Positions 1 through 10,080 are shown, counted from the first letter of the stretch. The stretch: DNA of 23,688 nt from Purshia tridentata (GCA_003254885.1 QANT01003631.1:1-23688); one strand, 5' to 3'. A program made the numbers and translations. Notes: generated from the letters alone by a model not told the origin.

Positions 1-4
1 TAAA

Positions 5-114
5 TAAACATATGGTAAAGTTTCATTCAAAATTTTAGTATTTTAATAGTAATTTTCGTCATTTCCGTTTAATTTCTGTCGAAATTTAAAATTTTCTGAA
101 ATTTCTGTCGAAAT
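5..114 (-). repeat. Degenerate AT-rich dispersed repeat, left copy
   Basis: Read on the + strand, this segment matches the reverse complement of 8721-8830 without gaps, at about 93 of 110 positions by hand alignment. It is built from words such as gaaattt and a shared ATGGTAAAGTTTC block. No coding capacity is visible. The two copies are inverted relative to each other and about 8.6 kb apart, with the GLK gene between them. The simplest reading is two insertions of one dispersed plant repeat family. The family name cannot be assigned from sequence alone. Confidence 0.6.
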
Positions 115-3100
115 TTTTCAAAAATTTTCACAAAACTGAATTTTAACTCATTGGTAATAACCAACAAAAAAATATATATATTAATAATGTAAAATTATCC
201 ATTTCAGAATTGATGACCTTTATGCAAAAAGTTAAATGACAAGGAGACATATGGTGAAAGAGACAGAGCAGCAATATTATAATAAAAGATAATGACACGA
301 GGCCATAGATACTGATGGATGTAACGGCCCTTGCCAAGTATTACGTTATTTTTAAATCAAATTGTTTTGCACCATTCATTCACTATTTAAATTAATAGGG
401 ACGTCCTACAGATTTACATCTAATTTAAATGCGAACACAATGTCCTTCTCCTCTTTTTTAAGTAAAATTTCATATGACTGGCATAGCTTATAACATTTGA
501 TATTATTGTAACACTTTTATAACCAGAATCATTCGATTTTAATAAATACTTTTCAAAAAGAAAAATAAATGACTTAAATTATAAATGACATATTGTCAAG
601 AAAAAAGGCTATTCAAATTCATTTACTAATACGCTAACTAAACACATTTCCACTAGAGGTGTACAACAGGCTAGTCCAATTTGACTCGACTCACTTATTA
701 ATTGGCCGGGCCAAACTGAACTAGACCGACTTTAATGAAAATTAATGCGAATCTTAGCCGGTTGAAATCTCCCTACTTCTATTTGGAAAGAAGCAAATTA
801 ATCATGATTATTAATATAATAATGTCCTTTTTTAAGGCAACGGCATTTGGATTTTTCCTTTTCTTTTTTCTTTTCTTTTTTCATTCCAGCCTGTGGCTAC
901 CACGTTGCTTTATACTACAAGTATGTGGTGACATATCGGTAGAAAATTAGATATACTTTGTTGGATTCAGAAGTAGCACAAATAAGCTCATCGGGACCCA
1001 CCAGTCTCGTGACACATGTTCTTGCCATTGATAATTGGCCCTACCCAAATTAGAGAGTCTCAGTTGATTATGAATGAGTTTAGCAGCAAATCAAATTACG
1101 TTATTTATAAATTTCAATTCTACAATAAAAATAATAAGAGAGAATATTAAAAGAAAAAGTAGTGATGATTTATCTAAAATGTCCAAAGAGAAGATTGAAA
1201 AAAACATAACTAGCGTTTCTCTATAATTGAATAGTAAAACTCTACAACAGCGCAGCGCGCACATGAATTGTTTAATTTTTGTGAGGCAAACACATTATTT
1301 GTTGTACTTGTTCTTTTTTCTTTGTCAATTAGACTGTTGTACTTATATCGGGACACGGACTCGATCTTCTTTGTTGTTGACAGTGTACCATATCCTAACG
1401 ATACCTTTGCATATTTCAATTTTTCAAAATGATTAGATATGATAATTACTTACCATATATGAAACTACTTTTGCATATCCTAATCTTAGGTGAAAAATGA
1501 ATAAACTAACACAAAACACAAAAATAAAATTATTTGAAATTACAATCATTCTAATTTTTTGAGTTACAATTTAACAATTAAAAGCATTGAATTATTCAAC
1601 AATTCCATCAATCTTGTACAAGAAAAATAAACCATGTCGAGCGCTCGCCAAAAGTCGCCAAAAGGCCGAGTGCTCAGCTCTATTTAAAACGTGCAACTTA
1701 ACATCTTAAAAAAGGTAGGTGGAGCTTTTCAACACTAAACATATTAGGTATATTATTTTATTAAAGCAAACTTTAAAATAGACTGATCAATCATTTACTG
1801 TAAAATATTTAGGAAATAGATTTCAAGTAATTACTGCACATTTGAAATGGATTTGATGTGCCTATCAATGAATTTTATTTTTTTCCACTTCGGAAAAGAT
1901 TTGACGCATTCTCACTTCATCGTTTATTTTCTAGTCTTTCTTTTCATTGTCACCCTAGACTAGCTATGTAATAATGCAGCCTATATATAGGCTTTCTCAG
2001 TTTTCACCTTTCGGTTGCTTCCGATGTAATTTGGTGGAAGAAGCTACACCTCGGTTGTTATCTATTCATATGGTCATTTTTCTGATTATATAGAAAAAAA
2101 TGGTCATATTATAGTTTATTTTTTTATAAAGATGATTAAAATAAAAATTTTAAAAATAGATAATTTTGATCATCAAAATATAATGTAAGGTGATCTCTTA
2201 GATAACATTATCTAAGATATTCTTCCATGATATATGAGTTCATATCTTTTGTATGGACTAAAGCACTACTTTTGCAATAGTTTTATGGACTCCAAAATTA
2301 TAAAATAAAATTTATAGACAAATTTATGGACTAAGGTAATATTTGTGATATAATTCATAGAGTATTGCTATGGTTTACTCTATATAATACATGACTTGAT
2401 GAGGAACACTGTCATGGAATAATTGATGTGACCATATATCTATATATATATATTTATCAATCAGCTCGCCAGTCTCTCTTGATCTAAACGTTAAACCCTA
2501 AACAAAAATCAGGCGCCGCTCCAAAATAGGGTGTGGATACCAATCTTTAAGCACAATAAAATTCAACATAGATATTAAACACCCGATCTTTAAAGAGTCG
2601 AAAATTCCAATCTCTGCTTTTATAAATATTAGTAATATAGAGAATCGAATTAACCCTAATTCTCTTTCTCTCTGTACGGAAGGGAAAAGAAAGGTTCAAG
2701 GATAGATTAGGATATTCACTTATTAAATAAATAAGAAAAACAAACAGCATAATAAAAGAGTGCAAATAAACAAATGAAATAAAGTGCAAAAATCACCTTC
2801 ATTATCTGTCTTTCTAAACTATATAAAAGTCTAAATGAAGAAAATGCGGAGAATGCTATTGATATTTAAGGCAAAACTTTGAAAGAGTTTGATTTCAAAT
2901 CGATTGTCTCGTATTGAATGGTTAGAGTTGATCTCCTTGATTTTGAATTTGTCCCAAAACTTAAGTATTAAGCATAAATCGACAGTTCAAAATCACGGTT
3001 CTAAACCCACAAATAATCAACTTGGATAAAAAAAACATAGAAAACAAAACATAAAACCACTACATTTTAATGAGAGTTGAATTTTGTTATTTTCAAAGTT

Positions 3101-3900
3101 TTCCCTTAGCGAACTGCACACCGCAAAACTAATCTCTTTCCCCTACATATTTAGCCTTGAACTTTAAAATAGTGTCGTTTTGGTCCTATAATCACTTAAA
3201 AGATGATGTACATGTGAGATGAATTAAATTGTTTCTTGAGAAAGTCCAAAGTGGTAGCAAACCATTATTGACCGTCCAAGTAAACTCATTACATGGAGGA
3301 AAAAAGTATGGCACGTACGTAACTAGTAATTATCTTTGCTAATTATAAAAGTACAAAGGTCAATTGGGGTTGTCCACAGAGTGTATGTGTAGCACATCAT
3401 TTTCTTTTTCACTGTGCAAATGGATGTACATGAACTGACACTATATCAATCCAATCCAATTCCAGCCCTACCCAGCTGACACCAAATTTGGATCTTCTCT
3501 CTCACCTCCTTTTAGATTGAAAATCTTTTGCGAAAAAGAAAGAATTAATTAAATAAAGCTCGATCACGAGCAGAACTTGGAAATAATAGATTTTAAAAAG
3601 CTTCAAAAAAAAGCCATCCACAAACCAAATATATACAGAAAAATCATACGTAGCATCCCCATACAAAACAAAAACATACAAACAAAATCTAAGAGAGATA
3701 CCAAACACAAATTGTGGTTGAGATCCAACCTCTCTTTACAGTCTCCCACTATGCCCTGCAAAAAGGCAAAACACCAATAAACCAGTAAACTAATAAACCA
3801 AGCTCCAACCCATTACCACTTACTTGTCTCCTCCCTCAGCTCCTTTTCCCTCACCGACTGAAAACGAGTCTCCGAGAGAGGAGTCCTAGTACTACTAGTC
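115..3900. other. Intergenic AT-rich DNA upstream of GLK
   Basis: No open frame here resembles a known protein, and the longest (about 60-80 codons, both strands) have low-complexity, intron-like composition. Visible landmarks are few. A 16-bp perfect palindrome with a TATATA core lies at 1978-1993. A TATA-rich run at 2438-2455 is followed by a telo-box (AAACCCTAAA, 2493-2502), which looks like an orphan promoter with no gene after it. From about 3800 the sequence becomes CT-rich, as expected of the GLK promoter and leader. I see no RNA gene or intact transposon. Confidence 0.5.
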
Positions 3901-3940
3901 TAGTCCTCTTCTCTATATTGTGCTTGAAATTGAAATTTTC

Positions 3941-3973
3941 ATGCAATTAATAACTAATATTATTATTACGTAA
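3941..3973 (+). promoter_or_regulatory. Possible short upstream ORF in the GLK leader
   Basis: An ATG at 3941 opens a 10-codon frame (MQLITNIIIT) closed by TAA at 3971-3973, 65 bases before the GLK start at 4039. If transcription begins upstream of 3941, as the CT-rich leader-like sequence at 3820-3925 suggests, scanning ribosomes would meet this ATG first. The transcription start is not visible: weak TATA-like words lie at 3911-3918 and 3980-3988, so the ORF could also fall outside the mRNA. It is not a gene, only a possible translational control element. Confidence 0.25.
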
Positions 3974-4038
3974 TTGCACCATATATATCGATAGTGGAAT
4001 TTCGAATTTCAGTTTGCAGCTCTTGGTTGTCTGAATTG

Positions 4039-7000
4039 ATGCTTATTTTATCGCCTTTGAGGGATCCGCACCACAACAGCAACAAGGATGAAAACCAAGG
4101 ACAGATGGTTGAGAGTTTTGGGGACGACTTCCCGGAGTTTTCAGGGGCAAACTTGCTGGACAGCATTGAATTCGACGACCTTTTCATCGGCATCCATGAC
4201 GGGGACGTGTTGCCTGACTTGGAGATGGACTCCGAGATGCTTGCCGAGTTTTCGGCTAGCGGCGGAGAGGAGTATTCCGACATGAACACTTCGCTGTCGG
4301 TTGACAAATTTGATCAAGAGGATAACAATAACACAAAGACGAAATATCATGAAAGGGGTCATTCGGGTAAAAGCACTTCGGGGCTGAATTATTCAAGTTC
4401 GAGCACTACGCGTACTGGAGATCAAGAGATTGTGAGTAAAAGAGATGATGAGAAGACTGTAATACCACTCAATCATCATAATAATAATAACCCGTCGACA
4501 ATACCCAATAAAGAAGCTGATGATCATGGTGGTAATAATAAAAAAGCTCGAAAGTCATCATCCTCATCAGCACAGTCCAAGAATTCTCATGGGAAGCGAA
4601 AAGTTAAGGTAATTAATAATTTGCAGTTCAATTTTCAGTTCATAGCTAGCTAGCTAGCTTTTTGGACTGTTTGGTATATGTAGCTCGTGCTATGGATAAG
4701 TACTGGTCCTCTCTCTCTCTCCCATGGCCTTCACAAACTTCATGGAACCGCCAAGGGTTCACGGGAATTAATCATATATGCAGGAGAGAGAGAGAGAGAG
4801 AGAGTTTTATTAATAATTAATTATCAAATATGTATAATATACTGTGAAGGGCAATAACTGAGATCATCAGAGTGAGAGTTCTGAGAATCATAGCTAGATT
4901 TTAGTTTTTGGTAACTTTATTATTTAATTCTTTGTTTTTGTTTTATAACTTTTATGGGATATTATCAATTAAATGGGAAGGTAGCTGAGTCCGAGTCACT
5001 GAGTGTGTGTGATGTTTCTTGAACTGTGTAGGTGGATTGGACACCAGAACTGCACAGGAGGTTCGTGCAAGCAGTAGAGCAGCTAGGGGTGGATAAGGCT
5101 GTGCCTTCTAGGATTTTAGAGCTTATGGGGATAGACTGTCTCACTCGCCACAATATTGCTAGTCACCTTCAAGTATATACACACCTCTTTTCTCTACCTA
5201 GCTACCTACTCTACATTCAATCTTAATTTGTATTTTCTTTTAATTTGGCTGTTTTTCTTTTGGTTTAAGGTTTTTTATTTTATTTAAAAGGATTTGATCC
5301 AAAAACAAATATAAAAAATGGGTTTTCTTCAAAGGGAAAAAAATCTATTTGGGAATTGCAAAGAAGTTTGTTTCTTACACAATTATGGAACTGCACCTAA
5401 GTTACTTGGATAGTTAAGTAATGTATATATGAGTACTTATTTAATTATTTATTGTGCAGAAATATAGATCGCATAGGAAACATTTGCTAGCCCGTGAAGC
5501 TGAGGCAGCAAGTTGGACCCAGAGGCGGCAAATGTTCGGGTCTGCAGCTGCAGGCAGTGGAGGAGTAGGAGTAGGGAAGAGACCAGACATGAGCCCTTGG
5601 CTCGCACCGACTCTGGGCTTCCCTCCCATAACTCCCATGCACCAGCACCCCCAACACCACCACCAGTTTAGACCCTTACACGTGTGGGGTCATCCCACGG
5701 TTGACCAGTCCATGATGCACATGTGGCCAAAGCATCTTGGCCCCCATTTCTCATCTGCACCAGCACAACCACCTGCATGGCCTCCTGCTCCTCCACCCCC
5801 ACCTGACCCTTCATATTGGAACCCTCATCACCGGCGCGTAAGTTCTCTTCTATCTTTTTTCTTTTGAGGTATACCTGTGATAAAAGAGATGGACATATCT
5901 AAATTAAAAGTTTATTCTTTCTAATATGTTAATGTCGGCGAGGCGATCTTAGATCCAAATTAATCCTTGTTTAATTATTTTGTAATATAAACCTTAAATA
6001 CTAAACTTTAAGCTCAAAATATTTAACAATAAATCTAAAACAAACTAGTTTTGTCAGGTTTTTTCTTCTCCAGCTAAGCCTTGTATGTATACTCATGCAA
6101 CGCATGTGCTGGTGTGGTTTGCATTAATTCTCTTGTTCGGATCTACTAGTCTCTTGGTGTGGTTTATATAAAGTTGATATTGATTTAGAAACTGCACGTG
6201 TTGGGAATTAAAGTGTAAAAATTAGGTTGGATGATATATATATTGCTGTTGTTGCAGGCTCCAAACGCCCTAACCCCAGGAACACCATGCTTTCCAAGGC
6301 AGGTGGCTACTACGACGGTAACATAAATATCAACCCTTACTGTTTTTGGAGTCTTTGATGCTGCTCATATTCTGCCATATTGGAATCTCTGTAAATATTG
6401 GAACTATATTTTGGCTTTACTTGCTTGAATTAATGTCGTTCATATAAATATTCGTGTAGAGATTTGGCCCTCCAGTAGTACCTGTCCCGGGAATTCCACC
6501 GCATGCCATTGCTGTCCCCAAAGGACAATCTGGCCCCTACCCTCTACTAGATTTTCATCCGGTGAGTATTACTTGATTTGCATTTTTCTTCATTTTTTAT
6601 TTTAATCTTAATATTTACCAGAATAATTAAGTATTTTCTTAATGTGTTTTAGGAGATTTATGGATTTAAAATTTAATTAAGAATATTTAATGTGGCTGTA
6701 AAGCCTGTAATGTTGTAATTTCACATGTAGTAAATTTTGCAGATGCACTAATTTTTGTAGCCAGTTGTCCTTATTGTGACCATTATTAGTAATGATCCAG
6801 TCCTTAAAACTGACGGACCCATGCATATATATATACCTCTTTCTTTTCCTCGTAAGTACCCAAATTAATTAATTCTTAAGGGGCACAACTTTATGACTTA
6901 AATGTTCAAATTAATCTTTCATAAGATTTATTATATATAAGGAAAACTTAATGATTTATATGCTGAAATCTTTAATTTCGTAAAGCTTTTTGGGTACCGT

Positions 7001-7440
7001 ATTTGAGAAACCCTTGTACTATCTTGACAAGAGTACGTGTAAATAACACTATCATGACAATCATTATGGCAGTCTAAAACACTTGAAAATAAAACCGATA
7101 TAAACTACATTATCAAATCCAATTAAATCAACCAAATGTCTCTGGGCTTTAGCCTTTGTATCGAAAAAAAATAAAAAATAAAAGAAATGCAATCATTAAT
7201 ATATTTCTTAGATTTATAAAATTAAATCTTATTAGTTAATTAGTGAAATACATAACGTACTGATGATATTATTATTTTGTGATGTTACAGTCAAAAGAGA
7301 GCATAGATGCAGCTATAGGAGATGTTTTATCGAAGCCGTGGCTGCCTCTCCCTCTTGGCCTAAAGCCTCCCTCTACTGATAGTGTGATGGTGGAGCTCCA
7401 ACGACAGGGAATTCCAAAAGTACCCCCCTCCTGTGCTTGA
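4039..7440 (+). CDS. GLK1: GOLDEN2-LIKE (GLK) GARP transcription factor, six exons, 466 aa
   Basis: Exons: 4039-4608, 5032-5172, 5460-5837, 6258-6317, 6460-6561 and 7291-7440. All introns are GT-AG and all junctions are phase 0. The product is the nuclear regulator that activates chlorophyll-synthesis and light-harvesting genes and drives chloroplast development. Seen in the protein: an acidic N-terminus (to about residue 60), a basic KRKVKVDW junction, and the GARP Myb-like DNA-binding domain at about 188-246 with WTPELHRRF and [13 protein letters not shown]. The AREAEA motif follows at 248-253. A Pro/His-rich stretch (about 260-415) contains [14 protein letters not shown]. The GLK-specific C-terminal GCT box occupies 418-466 ([23 protein letters not shown], ending in SCA). 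The ATG at 4039 gives MLILSP, matching the MLALSP start of Arabidopsis GLK1; a longer in-frame GTG opening at 3994 is not used. GLK1 rather than GLK2 is inferred from the neighbouring RPN1 gene, as in Arabidopsis. Length is normal for the family. Confidence 0.95.
4643..4804. repeat. Simple repeats in GLK intron 1
   Basis: Intron 1 holds a TAGC tetranucleotide run (4643-4658), a CT run (4709-4721) and a GA run (4784-4804). The CT and GA runs are complementary and about 60 bases apart, so the intron RNA could fold into a long purine-pyrimidine hairpin. Such runs are polymorphic and would make usable length markers. No function is implied. Confidence 0.8.
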
Positions 7441-7715
7441 ACCCAACCCATGCACCCTCACATTTCTCACAACCAATTAAAGAGAACACCACCCCAAATT
7501 TGACGACATGTCCTGTGATCGATACATGTACACATCGATCTCATCATCTGCGAATTTTTCTTTTCTTTTCCTTTGTAATTTCCCAGATTATTTTTCTAGC
7601 TCTTAATTACTTTCTCAGATTATATATATATGTACAAGAACAGCTTCTTCGATCTATATTATGTATGTAATATGTGTAATACAGCGAATGATTTTTGTTG
7701 TGGCTCTCCTGAGTG

Positions 7716-7721
7716 AATAAA
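7716..7721 (+). terminator. Likely GLK polyadenylation signal
   Basis: A canonical AATAAA lies 276 bases after the GLK stop codon. It follows a TGTA-rich stretch (about 7630-7680) of the kind that acts as a far-upstream element in plant poly(A) sites. The distance suits a plant 3' UTR of about 300 bases. The cleavage site itself cannot be placed. Confidence 0.55.
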
Positions 7722-8213
7722 ACCTCAATATGTGCTTTTATATATCTCACTTACTTACAATTATTAGGAACCAATATAGCTGGATGTTCTTCTGATGGAT
7801 ATCTCCCATTAACAACCACAAGCTTCCATTTGATTGTTTACAAGCTTATAACATCATCTGCGATCATGGTTAGAAGCTTATAACGTACATAATCCCTTAA
7901 GGCCAATATATGCAAATGAATATATATACCACACACCATATAACATTTATACTTTGGAAAATATATGTAATTTGGTGAAAAAGTCCACAAGATAATCACC
8001 GGAATAATTATGGTTGACTTCATGATTTTATGAATTTCTTGTGTACAACATTCTTCGATCTGATTTTATGAATTTCTCTTTAACCAAAAAAATTGTTGTA
8101 AATCAGTGGCCAAAACTTTTTTATGAATCCACACTTTCTCCACAAATATTTCTTAGGATACAAACTCTCAATTCACTAGAGCGACTCAAATAACTTATTA
8201 AGAGAAATGGGTA
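7722..8213. other. Intergenic DNA between GLK and the TRIM element
   Basis: AT-rich sequence with a few short internal repeats: CTTATAAC occurs at about 7845 and 7869, and a variant of TGATTTTATGAATTTCT occurs twice between 8020 and 8080. I see no open frame, RNA gene or transposon end of note. Confidence 0.5.
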
Positions 8214-8218
8214 TAAAG
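8214..8218. repeat. Target-site duplication, left copy (TAAAG)
   Basis: The five bases TAAAG immediately precede the outer end of the TRIM element and recur directly after its other end at 8643-8647. A 5-bp duplication is the normal product of LTR-retrotransposon integrase. Confidence 0.85.
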
Positions 8219-8331
8219 TGAAGGAATCTAAGCATCCATCCCAAAACCAATTGGCAATGAGAGGAGTAGCCCAAACCCTTATAAACCACTAGTAAGGCTC
8301 TCACATCTTCAATGTGAGATATCTCTTAACA
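8219..8331 (-). repeat. TRIM 3' LTR (113 bp)
   Basis: In - strand sense it runs from TGTTAAGAG to TTCCTTCA and is the downstream LTR. It matches the other LTR at the same length of 113 bp, with a handful of substitutions (for example GTGAGATATCTCTTAACA here against GTGGGATATCTTTCAACA in the partner on the + strand). Confidence 0.88.
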
Positions 8332-8444
8332 CGCCCCCGCACGTGTGGCATCATTTCAAGCCATAAACCACTAGTAAGGCTCTCACATCTTCAATGTGGG
8401 ATATCTCTCAACACGCCCCCGCACGTGTGGCATCATTTCAAGCC
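8281..8444 (-). repeat. 82-bp tandem duplication spanning the LTR/internal boundary
   Basis: Two consecutive 82-bp copies lie at 8281-8362 and 8363-8444. Each contains 51 bp of LTR sequence, the G-rich tract and 31 bp of internal sequence with a CACGTG core. They differ at only two or three positions. The second copy's LTR fragment carries GTGGGATATCTCTCAACA, intermediate between the two full LTRs. The duplication leaves a truncated LTR inside the element and probably arose by slippage or template switching during reverse transcription. Confidence 0.88.
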
Positions 8445-8517
8445 TAACACATGGACAATTTATATTGGGTGACGTGGGAGCACGTGTGGCCCGTTTGGGC
8501 GCATCACGTGATAACCT

Positions 8518-8529
8518 GCTCTGATACCA
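8518..8529 (-). other. TRIM primer-binding site (tRNA-iMet)
   Basis: On the - strand this reads TGGTATCAGAGC, complementary to the CCA-tailed 3' end of plant initiator-methionine tRNA. It abuts the 5' LTR with no spacer. It is a primer site and not a tRNA gene, because no cloverleaf surrounds it. Confidence 0.88.
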
Positions 8530-8642
8530 TGAAGGAATCTAAGCATCCATCCCAAAACCAATTGGCAATGAGAGGAGTAGCCCAAACCCTTATAAACCAC
8601 TAGCAAGGCTCTCACATCTTCAATGTGGGATATCTTTCAACA
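8530..8642 (-). repeat. TRIM 5' LTR (113 bp)
   Basis: In - strand sense this is the upstream LTR, from TGTTGAAAG to TTCCTTCA, followed directly by the primer-binding site and preceded by the TAAAG target duplication. Its length equals that of the 3' LTR exactly. Short TG...CA ends are typical of LTR retrotransposons. Confidence 0.88.
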
Positions 8643-8647
8643 TAAAG
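8643..8647. repeat. Target-site duplication, right copy (TAAAG)
   Basis: This is the second copy of TAAAG and directly abuts the outer end of the 5' LTR. With the copy at 8214-8218 it fixes the element boundaries to the base. Confidence 0.85.
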
Positions 8648-8669
8648 GAGTTAAATTTCCATATTCGCG

Positions 8670-8741
8670 GAAATTTTGATGGAAATTTTGATGGAAATTT
8701 TGAAAGAAATTTTGATGGAAATTTTGAAAGAAATTTCAAAA
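8670..8741. repeat. 12-bp minisatellite, six units
   Basis: Six head-to-tail 12-bp units of the form gaaattttgatg or gaaattttgaaa start at 8670, 8682, 8694, 8706, 8718 and 8730; the last unit is diverged. The array continues into the dispersed repeat at 8721-8830 and begins 22 bases beyond the TRIM target duplication. The same gaaattt word recurs at the left edge of the window and around 10080-10380. Confidence 0.85.
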
Positions 8742-8830
8742 AATTTTAAATTTCGATAGAAATTAAATAGAAATGACAGAAATTGCTATTATAATATGGA
8801 AATTTTAATCGAAACTTTACCATAAGTTTA
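8721..8830 (+). repeat. Degenerate AT-rich dispersed repeat, right (inverted) copy
   Basis: Its reverse complement aligns without gaps to 5-114, with roughly 17 differences in 110 bases. Shared landmarks, read on the - strand, are a near-perfect TAAAC.TATGGTAAAGTTTC block and a TCGAAATTTAAAATTTT block. The minisatellite at 8670-8741 partly overlaps it. No protein is encoded. Confidence 0.6.
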
Positions 8831-8841
8831 TATTAACATAT

Positions 8842-10080
8842 TATCTACTACATTGATAAAAAACATTGAAAAAACAAAAGTATATAGTAGGTTTCATGTG
8901 ATATAAGATGAATATAATGCGTGCTGGAGCCAAATACTGTTTAAAAAATAGTTCATTAATTAATAATTACATAAATTTTATTGAATAAATACCTCGGTTT
9001 TATTTATACTATAATTTTGCATCATAAATTACATAAGTAATCATGTAACAACTTGATCCGAATTTCATTATGAATGTTAATTTATTAGTTTTGGACTGAA
9101 AAAGTTTTAAAAAAAGTTGAGTTGTGAGACCTTAAGAAATTTTTCTTACATTAATTTGGAGACAATAACAAGTTTTGAAGATCCATGAAATATTATTTGA
9201 GGTTATGATGATTGTTTGGAGATTCTTGGATTGGAGACAAAATAAATGTTTGGAGATTCTTAGATATTTATTTGAGATTATAAGGATTTTTTACGAATTA
9301 TTTTAAGTAATTAAATATTTATTAGAGTTATTAAGAATTATTTAGAAACATATAAATTAAATTGAATGAGATATAGGGACTCCAAATTTGAAGTTAAGGC
9401 GATAAAAAATGATACAAGACAAGAGGAACCCATAGGAATTATCGGAACATTTGTAAGACTCGGATCATTGATTGGTGACTTATTTAACAATTTGGACAAA
9501 TATGTCCTTAATATAAAAGTTTGGGTTTAAGAGTAAATAATTGAATTGTATATTTATAAATTATGATTTTGGCATTTCTGGATAGAACTCGAACCCACGA
9601 GCATGTAGGCGAAAACGGATTGCAAATCGGAACTATGTAGACGAAATTATAAGTATTTGAAGTATAGAGGCCAAATGGTAGTTTGCAGGTCAGATTTAAA
9701 AAACATAACAGCAACCCTTCTTCTTCCAAATCTTCCCCGTGCTGCCTGTCTCTCTCCTACCCTCTTCACCAAAATTTGATCTGCCATATCTCTCTCATTC
9801 AAGCTCCGATTCCAGCGATTTTGGTATCGTTAAAAAGCTATCAACGATGCCTTTCCACTAGTGATCTCAGATCACTCATCCGAGTAGCCATGAAGATGCA
9901 GTGACGCAAAACCAATTACGCCTTCCCGCCGGCAATCTCCCATTTCCAGCAAAGACGGGACCCCAAACTACCCAAGATCTCTTCCTCTCATCAAGCTTGA
10001 CCTCATGGTGCCCTTCTCTTGCCTCAAAAACCACCCAAAAAGTCAGCACTTTGGATTTTTTAATAAGATGTGTGTTTGAG
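8842..10080. other. Intergenic DNA, probably an old repeat remnant
   Basis: AT-rich to about 9690, with a direct repeat TGTTTGGAGATTCTT at 9213-9227 and 9247-9261. From about 9700 to 10050 the composition changes to C-rich, exon- or leader-like DNA (CTTCTTCCAAATCTTCCCC, several CTCTCTC tracts). The open frames across it (73 and 76 codons) resemble no family I know. The segment could be a decayed retrotransposon leader or a dead first exon, and I cannot choose between these. Confidence 0.35.

Larger units (their letters stand above)
8219..8642 (-). mobile_element. Complete TRIM (miniature LTR retrotransposon), 424 bp
   Basis: Read on the - strand, the element starts TGTTG and ends TTCCTTCA, with terminal direct repeats of exactly 113 bp at each end. 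The 5' LTR (8530-8642) is followed at once by TGGTATCAGAGC, complementary to the 3' end of initiator-Met tRNA and the usual primer site of plant TRIMs and many LTR elements. A G-rich tract (GCGGGGGCG) precedes the 3' LTR (8219-8331) where a polypurine tract should be. A TAAAG target duplication flanks both ends. The internal region is under 200 bp and encodes nothing, so the element is non-autonomous and must have been mobilised by another retrotransposon's proteins. The LTRs differ at only a few positions, suggesting fairly recent insertion. Part of the 3' LTR plus adjacent internal sequence is duplicated in tandem (8281-8444). The family name cannot be given from this window. Confidence 0.9.

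Noticed and set aside
1978..1993. 16-bp perfect palindrome with a TATATA core
   Set aside because: In such AT-rich DNA a palindrome centred on TATATA is not surprising, and no gene follows it in either direction.
3994..4653. Longer GLK first exon starting at a GTG at 3994 and running to a stop at 4653
   Set aside because: GTG is not expected to initiate here. The ATG at 4039 gives the family's MLxLSP start, and everything after 4608 is intron: GT at 4609, with the protein resuming at VDWTPELH in exon 2.
8518..8529. Possible tRNA-Met gene fragment
   Set aside because: Only the 12 bases complementary to the tRNA 3' end are present, directly beside an LTR. It is a retrotransposon primer-binding site.
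9683..9904. 73-codon open frame starting MQVRFKKHNS
   Set aside because: No known domain, no sensible start context and repeat-like surroundings; not supported as a gene.
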